Shown piece after piece: positions 1 to 5,265 of a DNA stretch of 5,437 nucleotides. The notes beneath the pieces were generated by a model. That model saw only the letters and a program-made list of their open reading frames with translations, had not been told where the DNA came from and searched no databases. Location: NCBI GenBank assembly GCA_934465125.1, contig CAKSKO010000096.1, forward strand, positions 1-5,437, in the 5' to 3' direction. How positions within the stretch are numbered: position 1 is the stretch's first letter; each line of letters begins with the position of its first letter. The position numbers and the translations under genes are program-made. Origin of the DNA: an uncultured Eubacteriales bacterium. Lineage in GTDB: Bacteria; Bacillota; Clostridia; Oscillospirales; Acutalibacteraceae.

Positions 1-260
1 GCTATAACCAGATCAGAGAGCATCTCAACATCCTCTGGATCCACGACTTCTGGTTTGATTTCTATCGAGTTAATTTCCATTTTGCCGGTGACTGTAACTG
101 TTACCGCTCCGCCGCCAGAGGTCGCAGTATATTCTTTTTGTTCCAGTTCTGCTTTTGCGGCGTCCATCTCTGATTGCATTTTTTGTGCTTTTTGTGCTAA
201 TTGTTGTAGATTTCCTAGACCGCCTAAACCACCAAATCCTTTAGGAATTCTTGCTTTCAT
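1..260 (-). CDS. ybaB: YbaB/EbfC-family nucleoid-associated protein (partial, C-terminus beyond window)
   Basis: This small DNA-binding protein of the YbaB/EbfC family forms tweezer-like dimers and is a nucleoid-associated protein in the homologues studied. Eighty-six residues are visible, against a usual family length of about 100-115, so only the end is missing at the left edge. The protein begins [11 protein letters not shown], with a Gly/Leu-rich head. A long helix follows (about residues 17-41, [12 protein letters not shown] onward), then the family's glycine-rich turn and beta strands ([16 protein letters not shown], about 45-60) and the typical [14 protein letters not shown] segment (about 66-79). 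The start is the ATG at 258-260, served by GGAGGATC at 266-273. It lies 15 bases after dnaX in the same direction, the conserved dnaX-ybaB(-recR) order, so translation is probably linked to dnaX. The family call is very secure; the exact cellular role is inferred from homologues. Confidence 0.95.
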   Translation of the reverse strand, partial: MKARIPKGFGGLGGLGNLQQLAQKAQKMQSEMDAAKAELEQKEYTATSGGGAVTVTVTGKMEINSIEIKPEVVDPEDVEMLSDLVI

Positions 261-275
261 ATGATGATCCTCCAA

Positions 276-1934
276 TTACTCTAAATTTTTCGTTACAGGA
301 ATCCCTGCCGCGGCAGCCCGCATTTCTAATTCTTCTAAGGGGCTTTTATTATCTTGTGCTGCAGGGCACACCGATTTATATGGTCCGAGTTTATAAACTC
401 TTCCAGTAACTTCTTTGATTGCAATGCGCATTTTATCGCGCTGTGCTGATTTTCTTAATAATTCAAACGCCATAGAATTCGGCGCGTCGATTAACACAAA
501 GTTTCCAGATGTATATGCAGTGGAACCGTGAAAGGCTGTTGCGATTACTTGTGAGTATGTTTTTAAAACTTTTAAAACCTCAGGCCAGTCTTGCATTTTT
601 TTTGCTTTCGCCTGCAATGCAATAGGGTCAATAGAAGGTTCAACGGGTTCCTTTGCTTCTTCTCTGCTGTTTTGCTGTTTTGATAAAATGGGTTCCGTAA
701 TATCAGCAGATGAATGCGCTTGCTCTGTTTCAGTCGATGCAGTAGGTTGCGACTCATTTGCTTGATCTGATTGATGCACAGGGGTAAATCCAGAACGAAA
801 AGCTCTTTCTAATTTTGCAATTCGGTGAAGAAGCGCATCTTTTGTATCGTCAAGCTCTGGAGAGCAAAGTTTGATAAAACACATCTCAAGCTCCGTTCTT
901 TTATTCGGACTAAACGACATTCTTGAAAGCGACATCTGCAGTCCATCGAGGACATGGAGCGTCGCTTCCAAAGGTATTTTGGATGCCTGCTGTCTCGTTT
1001 TCTCATAGTCTTCTTTTGAAAGAATAATCAGTTCCTTCGGTTCTCCCATTGTCTGAAATAACATGATATTCCGAAAATGATCTAAGAGTTCTTCTAAAAG
1101 ACGTTGCATATCCTTTGACGATTCATACAGTTCACGAATTACATTGAGTGCTTTCTTAGAGTTTTGCTCTAACACGGCGTCTGAAAGAGAGAACAAGTGG
1201 TTCCTGCCGGCAAGGCCCGCCGTCTGACGGATCAGCTCTGCTGTAATATGCTCCTGTTTTCCGATCGACTGATCGAGTAAAGAGAGTGCGTCCCTCAAGG
1301 CGCCGTCTGAAAGTTGCGCGATCAAAAGCGCTGCATCGTGATCGAGCATTTTGTTTTCTTGCTTACAGATGAAGGTCAGCCGGTTTGCAATGCTTTCTGG
1401 ATCAATCCGACGAAAATCGAAGCGCTGACAGCGGGATAAAATCGTTGCTGGAAGTTTGTGAACCTCGGTCGTTGCTAAAATAAACACAACATGAACGGGA
1501 GGTTCCTCAAGAGTTTTCAATAGTGCGTTAAATGCACCGATCGATAGCATGTGAACTTCATCGATAATATAAACCCTGTATTTAGCCGCAGAAGGGGTAA
1601 ATGAAGCTTCTTCACGAAGAGACCGGATATTCTCAACACCGTTGTTGCTTGCTGCGTCGATTTCAACTACATCGAGAATCGAACCGTTTTCAATTCCTTT
1701 GCAGTTATCACATACGCCACAGGGGTCCCCTTCTTTCGGATCAAGACAGTTGATCGCCTTGGCTAAAATTTTTGCACAGGTTGTTTTTCCGGTTCCTCTT
1801 GATCCGGTGAAGAGATAAGCATGTGCGACTCTTTGGAATTTCAATTCGTTTCTAAGCGTTACAGTTACCTGTGGCTGACCAACAACGTCAGAAAATAGTT
1901 TTGGACGCCACTTTCGATATAATACTTGATACAC
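276..1934 (-). CDS. dnaX: DNA polymerase III clamp-loader subunit tau/gamma
   Basis: DnaX is the motor subunit of the clamp loader that places the sliding beta clamp on primed DNA in the cytoplasm. The 552-residue length is close to the 563 of B. subtilis DnaX. The AAA+ module carries Walker A GSRGTGKT (44-51), a four-cysteine zinc site (C63, C72, C75, C78), Walker B with DEVH (125-128), sensor-1 ATTE (154-157), the SRC motif (167-169) and a sensor-2 segment GALRDAL (211-217). The collar domain runs to about 370. A polar Gln/Ser/Glu-rich linker follows (about 385-437), then a C-terminal domain (about 438-552) corresponding to the tau-specific region. The start is GTG at 1932-1934, with AAAAGGAGG six bases upstream and the family's YQVLYRKWRP N-terminus directly after it. 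An A8 tract at codons 444-447 could cause frameshifting (see findings). It lies downstream of the SRP RNA and upstream of ybaB. Confidence 0.98.
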   Translation of the reverse strand: MYQVLYRKWRPKLFSDVVGQPQVTVTLRNELKFQRVAHAYLFTGSRGTGKTTCAKILAKAINCLDPKEGDPCGVCDNCKGIENGSILDVVEIDAASNNGVENIRSLREEASFTPSAAKYRVYIIDEVHMLSIGAFNALLKTLEEPPVHVVFILATTEVHKLPATILSRCQRFDFRRIDPESIANRLTFICKQENKMLDHDAALLIAQLSDGALRDALSLLDQSIGKQEHITAELIRQTAGLAGRNHLFSLSDAVLEQNSKKALNVIRELYESSKDMQRLLEELLDHFRNIMLFQTMGEPKELIILSKEDYEKTRQQASKIPLEATLHVLDGLQMSLSRMSFSPNKRTELEMCFIKLCSPELDDTKDALLHRIAKLERAFRSGFTPVHQSDQANESQPTASTETEQAHSSADITEPILSKQQNSREEAKEPVEPSIDPIALQAKAKKMQDWPEVLKVLKTYSQVIATAFHGSTAYTSGNFVLIDAPNSMAFELLRKSAQRDKMRIAIKEVTGRVYKLGPYKSVCPAAQDNKSPLEELEMRAAAAGIPVTKNLE

Positions 1935-1961
1935 TGTTTCGCCTCCTTTTTGGATAAATGG

Positions 1962-2144
1962 AAAGCAAGACAGTCCTGATACGGTTTGTCATGCATTTAA
2001 ATATACGGACGAACAGCCTGACTGCATCGCACAAAGCACTCCGCTTAATGCTGCTCGGTTCCCCGCCTGACATGGTTCACGGCGCTTCGTCGCGCAGCGC
2101 CCGCCGTCCGCATATTTAAAGGTATGAACATTCTGTCTTGCTTT
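1962..2144 (-). ncRNA. ffs: Signal recognition particle RNA (4.5S/scRNA type)
   Basis: This is the RNA core of the signal recognition particle, which with Ffh targets ribosomes making membrane proteins. On the minus strand the domain IV signature is at 2044-2074: CATGTCAGG, a 3-bp stem, a GGAA tetraloop (2059-2062), then AGCAGCATTAAG. Around it lie a helix pairing 2082-2089 with 2032-2039 and a 16-base helix pairing 2105-2120 with 1996-2011 (one G-U). A perfect 12-bp terminal helix pairs 2133-2144 with 1962-1973. The conserved core is therefore about 1996-2120 (125 nt); the outer helix may belong to the mature RNA or be a processing stem. Lying just upstream of dnaX matches the B. subtilis arrangement. 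There is no room for the Alu domain usual in Bacillota SRP RNA. Identity is secure from the motif and pairing; the mature ends are uncertain. Confidence 0.93.
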
Positions 2145-2162
2145 TACTAATTTTTATTGTGT

Positions 2163-2177
2163 TAGGAAACTTTCCTA
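2163..2177. repeat. Near-palindrome TAGGAAA-C-TTTCCTA, possible operator
   Basis: This is a perfect 7-bp inverted repeat around a single central base. It lies about 10-25 bases downstream of the predicted minus-strand start, between that start and the SRP RNA. The position suits a repressor or roadblock site. With only one central base it is too tight for a normal RNA hairpin. No regulator is encoded in the window. Confidence 0.45.
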
Positions 2178-2192
2178 CATATAACAAAGTTA

Positions 2193-2221
2193 ATTATACT
2201 ATACTATACTAGTAAACACAA
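2193..2221 (-). promoter_or_regulatory. Sigma-A-type promoter for SRP RNA-dnaX-ybaB
   Basis: On the minus strand, a perfect -10 TATAAT (2193-2198) lies 17 bases from a weaker -35 TTGTGT (2216-2221). An almost pure A/T stretch upstream (about 2224-2262) resembles the UP elements of stable-RNA promoters. Transcription would start near 2186, about 40 bases before the terminal SRP RNA helix. No other good promoter is visible between here and dnaX, so it probably serves the whole minus-strand unit. The assignment is by consensus only. Confidence 0.7.
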
Positions 2222-2281
2222 GAGGTAATTTAAAAAATAAAAGATAAAATAAAACATTTTTAGGGAGATGTCAAATTTGTC

Positions 2282-2310
2282 TTGCAAAATCTGGTGTTTC
2301 ATGGTACGAT
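2282..2310 (+). promoter_or_regulatory. Sigma-A-type promoter for secG
   Basis: A -35 TTGCAA (2282-2287) and a -10 TACGAT (2305-2310) are separated by 17 bases. The predicted start near 2317 leaves a short leader of about 23 bases before the GTG of secG. The promoter is divergent from the SRP RNA-dnaX promoter, with about 60 bases between the two -35 boxes. Confidence 0.6.
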
Positions 2311-2327
2311 AACAACGATAGTTATCG
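2307..2327. repeat. 7-bp inverted repeat CGATAAC/GTTATCG between secG -10 and RBS
   Basis: CGATAAC (2307-2313) and GTTATCG (2321-2327) flank a 7-base spacer. The left arm overlaps the -10 box and the right arm touches the GGAGG ribosome binding site. The predicted start lies inside the repeat, so the transcript would not carry both arms; a DNA operator is more likely than an RNA hairpin. Short repeats like this also arise by chance. Confidence 0.3.
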
Positions 2328-2339
2328 GAGGTGTAAATT

Positions 2340-2597
2340 GTGGGTACAATTGAAATTATATTTGGAGTAATACTCTTAATTTTTTCAGCGGCGATTATTT
2401 TGGTCGTACTTTTACAAGAAGGACATCAACAAAATCTGGGAGCAATAACAGGCGGTGCAGATACATTTTTTTCTAAAAACAAAGCGCGCTCGATCGATGC
2501 TTTTCTTTCCCGCTGGACAAAAGTGATTGCAGTTGGATTTTTTATTTTGGTTATTGCTCTGAACGCCATTGTGTTTTTTGGCGGATTTGCTTCTTAA
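2340..2597 (+). CDS. secG: Preprotein translocase subunit SecG
   Basis: SecG is the small auxiliary membrane subunit of the SecYEG channel and aids SecA-driven export across the cytoplasmic membrane. The 85-residue protein has the family layout. Hydrophobic segment 1 spans about residues 5-25 and segment 2 about 62-83. Between them is the conserved cytoplasmic loop, containing LLQEGHQQNLGAITGGADTF and then FSKNKARSIDAFLSRWTK. Length and hydropathy match the family. The start is GTG at 2340, with GGAGGTG (2327-2333) six bases upstream and a sigma-A-like promoter before it. A strong terminator follows, then rnr 100 bases downstream; secG-rnr is a common Bacillota pair. It is divergent from the SRP RNA-dnaX unit, so two export components share one control region. 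Confidence 0.96.
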   Translation: MGTIEIIFGVILLIFSAAIILVVLLQEGHQQNLGAITGGADTFFSKNKARSIDAFLSRWTKVIAVGFFILVIALNAIVFFGGFAS

Positions 2598-2611
2598 ATG
2601 GATAACAGGAG

Positions 2612-2637
2612 AACCCCACGATATTCGTGGGGTTTTT
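2612..2637 (+). terminator. Intrinsic terminator after secG
   Basis: CCCCACGA (2614-2621) and TCGTGGGG (2625-2632) pair perfectly around a 3-base TAT loop, with a T5 run at 2633-2637 and a further T6 after AC. Flanking AA/TT can extend the stem to 10 bp. It lies 14 bases after the secG stop, so it would end most secG transcripts. Transcription of rnr then depends on read-through or on its own promoter. It lacks a T run on the minus strand, so it is one-directional. Confidence 0.9.
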
Positions 2638-2697
2638 ACTTTTTTATCAAAAAAACTAGAATAATAGAAAAAATATTAGAAGTATGGAGGGAAGAGA

Positions 2698-4803
2698 ATG
2701 GAAAAAAGTTTGAAAGATGTGGTATGGGAGATTATTAAAAAAAGCAACTATGCGCTGGATCCCGAAACCGTTTTTGAAAAGTCTCACGCTGATAATATTG
2801 AGGAATTTGTAAAGATCATTGAAGAGTTACAAACAAAAGGTAAGTTGATTTTAACGAAAAAAGGCAAAATAGCATCGACAAGATCGGCAGGGATGCTGCC
2901 AGCAAAGAGTATCTCGCAGGCAAAGGGTTTTGCGTTTGCTCAACCTCTTAGTGGTGGGACGGATGTTTTTATTTTATCAGAAAAAATAAAAGGTGCAATT
3001 GTAGGAGACACGGTTCTTCTTTATAAACTTTATCGGTCCAACAAGGGACTAAATGGAGAAGTGCAGCGAATTTTAGAAAAAGGAAGCCGCATGATGACAG
3101 GAACAATTGAACGCTGGACAACAGGTTGTGAGTTGATTCCGGACGCGCCGTTTCGATACAATATTTCTGTTGAGAGAGGGGCAACGCTTGGGGCAAGAAA
3201 CGGAGACAAGGTTCAGGTTATTCTCTCTTCAAACAGAAGAAAGAAAAAACTTTCTGCGCGGGTAATCAAAATTTATGGAAAGGCCGACAGTGCGAAAATC
3301 TGTGCGGATGCGATTATTGATGCGAATGGGATTCCATCGATCTTTTCAAAAGAGGTTATAACGCTTGCAAAAAAAGCGTTGCAAAAGGGTGTAACGCAGG
3401 AAGATTTGAAAGATAGGTTGGATCTAAGAAAGGAACTGATTTTTACAATAGATAGCGCCGACGCCAAGGATCTAGACGATGCTGTTTCAATCAAGAAGAC
3501 AGAAAACGGCTGGGAGTTAGGTGTTCATATCGCCGATGTATCGCATTATGTCAAAGAAAATACAGCACTTGATCAGGAAGCGTTTCTTAGAGGGACTTCT
3601 GTGTATTTTTCAGACCGTGTCATCCCGATGCTACCAGAAGAACTTTCGAATGGAATTTGTTCGTTGAATGCTGGGGAAGATAAGCTTACATTTTCGTCAG
3701 TCATGCAAATAGATCAAGAAGGACGTTTGTTATCCTATGAGTTCAGAAAAAGTGTGATTAATTCAAAGGTTCGAGGTGTTTACAGTGAGATTAATCAGAT
3801 TCTTGATCAAACAGCCGACGATGCCATTTTAGAAAAATATAAGATAGTGATGGATTCTATTTTGGAAGGAAAAGAGCTAGCGAATCTTCTTGAGAAATGC
3901 GCAAGACAGCGCGGCAATATGGATCTTGAGAGTGGAGAATCCCGCTTTGTGTTGGATGAAAATGGAGTTTGCGTTGATATTTTTCCCAGAAACAGCGGAG
4001 AATCCGAAAGAATGATCGAACACTTCATGATTATGGCGAATCAAGCTGCAGCTCTTTATGCAAAGAGCGCGGATATTCCGTTTGTTTACCGTGTTCATGA
4101 AGAGCCGGATCCGGAAAAGATCAGAGGGCTTTCTGAGTTAGCGGGAGCGCTGGGGATTAAAAATCGCCACATCCGAGAAGGAATGCGTGCTGGAGACTTT
4201 GCAGATCTTTTGAATCAAGCAAAGGATACTCCATCGGGAAGAATTATTTCACACCAGGTACTGCGGACGATGGCAAAGGCGCGGTATGATGCAAAGCCTT
4301 TGGGGCACTTTGGATTGTCACTTACCGATTACTGTCATTTTACTTCCCCAATTAGAAGATATCCGGATACAGCGATCCATCGTATCTTATCGGCGCTTGT
4401 AGGAGGAATGTCAACGGATAAAATAAAAAATAAATATGAAGATTTTGCTCGACAAGCAGCAAAGGAATCTTCTATTTGTGAGGTGCGTGCAATGAAAGCA
4501 CAGCGAGATGCCGAAAAGTGCTATATGGCGGAGTTTATGACACAGCATATTGGAGAAGAGTTTGATGGGGTTATCAGCGGAATGATCTATAAAGGAATAT
4601 TTGTAGAGCTTTTAAACAGTGTGGAAGGTTTTATAAGTATGGAGCGTTTTGAGGGGTGTGACTATTCTTTTGATGGCCTGATTACTTTTACAGATAAGAG
4701 AAGTGGAAAGAAATTAACAATCGGGGATCATCTTAAAGTTAAGGTATTATCCGCGCATGTCGCAACTGGAACGATTGATTTTACACCGGTAAATGAAGAA
4801 TAG
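2698..4803 (+). CDS. rnr: Ribonuclease R (3'-5' exoribonuclease, RNB family)
   Basis: RNase R is a processive, hydrolytic 3'-5' exonuclease that degrades structured RNA and takes part in rRNA and tmRNA-linked quality control in the cytoplasm. The 701 residues show an N-terminal winged-helix region (about 1-65), two cold-shock-type OB folds (about 70-130 and 135-195), the RNB catalytic domain (about 240-570) and an S1 domain (about 620-697). The metal-binding motif is IDSADAKDLDDAV (251-263), with D252, D258, D260 and D261; the usual Gly after the first Asp is Ser253. HIADVSHYV (277-285) and HFTSPIRRYPD (547-557) are hallmark blocks. The protein stops just after S1, without the basic tail of the 813-residue E. 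coli enzyme. The ATG start has GGAGGG six bases upstream. A TAGAAT -10-like hexamer (2657-2662) has no convincing -35, so its promoter is unresolved. smpB, a frequent neighbour, does not follow. Confidence 0.97.
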   Translation: MEKSLKDVVWEIIKKSNYALDPETVFEKSHADNIEEFVKIIEELQTKGKLILTKKGKIASTRSAGMLPAKSISQAKGFAFAQPLSGGTDVFILSEKIKGAIVGDTVLLYKLYRSNKGLNGEVQRILEKGSRMMTGTIERWTTGCELIPDAPFRYNISVERGATLGARNGDKVQVILSSNRRKKKLSARVIKIYGKADSAKICADAIIDANGIPSIFSKEVITLAKKALQKGVTQEDLKDRLDLRKELIFTIDSADAKDLDDAVSIKKTENGWELGVHIADVSHYVKENTALDQEAFLRGTSVYFSDRVIPMLPEELSNGICSLNAGEDKLTFSSVMQIDQEGRLLSYEFRKSVINSKVRGVYSEINQILDQTADDAILEKYKIVMDSILEGKELANLLEKCARQRGNMDLESGESRFVLDENGVCVDIFPRNSGESERMIEHFMIMANQAAALYAKSADIPFVYRVHEEPDPEKIRGLSELAGALGIKNRHIREGMRAGDFADLLNQAKDTPSGRIISHQVLRTMAKARYDAKPLGHFGLSLTDYCHFTSPIRRYPDTAIHRILSALVGGMSTDKIKNKYEDFARQAAKESSICEVRAMKAQRDAEKCYMAEFMTQHIGEEFDGVISGMIYKGIFVELLNSVEGFISMERFEGCDYSFDGLITFTDKRSGKKLTIGDHLKVKVLSAHVATGTIDFTPVNEE

Positions 4804-4840
4804 AATAAATAATAACGTTTTAAATATAAAAAATTGTATA

Positions 4841-4878
4841 TTGTCTGGAATAAATGTCCAACATATTAGCATAGGATA
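4841..4878 (+). promoter_or_regulatory. Possible promoter(s) in the rnr-DUF2508 gap
   Basis: The 168-base gap after rnr contains no terminator hairpin. TTGTCT (4841-4846) and TATTAG (4864-4869), 17 bases apart, form a weak sigma-A-like pair. Overlapping them, ATA (4850-4852) and CATAGGATA (4870-4878), also 17 bases apart, resemble the -35 ATA and -10 CATANNNT pattern of mother-cell sigma-E/K promoters. A sporulation promoter would suit a downstream bofA-like gene. Both matches are short and could be chance in AT-rich DNA. Confidence 0.28.
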
Positions 4879-4971
4879 TAACAGGCGAAGGGGATGTACA
4901 AAAAAGGAAAGGCAGAGGATATTCTGGTCTGATCTTTTTATTCGTTCCCTGAGAAAGGAATTGTTGCTAAT

Positions 4972-5241
4972 ATGGAAAGTGTTTTTAAAATGATTCGACA
5001 GACGGAAAAGTCATCAGGCAGTGAAGAGACCGAAAGACAACTGGATTTAGTAAATGAAATCAGAGAGGTGTGCCGGCAATTAAATTGCACAGAGAGATGG
5101 TTTCAGATGGAAAAAGATGATGATTTAATTGAAGCCTGTATTCACCAAAGAGAAGTACTCAATGCTCGGTATCGTTATCTAATGCGAAAAGCAAAACGTG
5201 ACAATTTGTATTCCTCGCCTTTTGAAAGGAAATGCCTTTAA
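4972..5241 (+). CDS. DUF2508 (YaaL-like) family protein
   Basis: This small soluble, charged protein has 89 residues and no known biochemical role. I assign it to the YaaL/DUF2508 family from its pattern. A helical, acidic N-terminal half contains LDLVNEIREVCRQLNCTERWF (split across about 25-45). Then come DDDLIEACIHQREVLNARYRY (from about 49) and the C-terminal YLMRKAKRDNL (about 69-79), which closely mirrors the YFFYLREAKQRNL end of B. subtilis YaaL. No signal peptide or membrane segment is visible. The start chosen is ATG at 4972, with AAAGGAA at 4954-4960, a rather long spacing; the ATG at 4990 is an alternative. A bofA-like gene follows after 24 bases, matching the yaaL-bofA pair of Bacillota, although in B. 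subtilis that pair follows recR. Function unknown. Confidence 0.83.
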   Translation: MESVFKMIRQTEKSSGSEETERQLDLVNEIREVCRQLNCTERWFQMEKDDDLIEACIHQREVLNARYRYLMRKAKRDNLYSSPFERKCL

Positions 5242-5265
5242 GAAGAAAGGGATGATGAATATACC

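Noticed and set aside
55..264. Plus-strand ORF opposite ybaB
   Set aside because: It is a shadow of the clearly conserved YbaB reading frame, with a Ser/Cys/Pro-rich composition typical of antisense translation.
572..757. 61-codon minus-strand ORF inside dnaX as an independent gene
   Set aside because: It is the shifted frame of dnaX with no ribosome binding site. It matters only as the tail reached after a +1 shift at the A8 tract.
1888..2073. Minus-strand ORF of 61 codons running from the SRP RNA into dnaX
   Set aside because: Its first residues are a translation of the SRP RNA tetraloop region; the frame is an accident of structured RNA followed by the dnaX start.
4894..4932. 12-codon ORF MYKKGKAEDILV as a leader peptide
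   Set aside because: The AAGGGG in front abuts the ATG with no spacer, there is no run of regulatory codons, and no attenuator hairpin follows.
4793..4993. 66-codon open frame starting inside the rnr end (MKNRINNN...)
   Set aside because: It overlaps rnr by 11 bases and the DUF2508 start by 22, has no good ribosome binding site, and its Asn/Ile/Lys-then-Arg-rich composition looks like translated AT-rich spacer. No family is recognisable.
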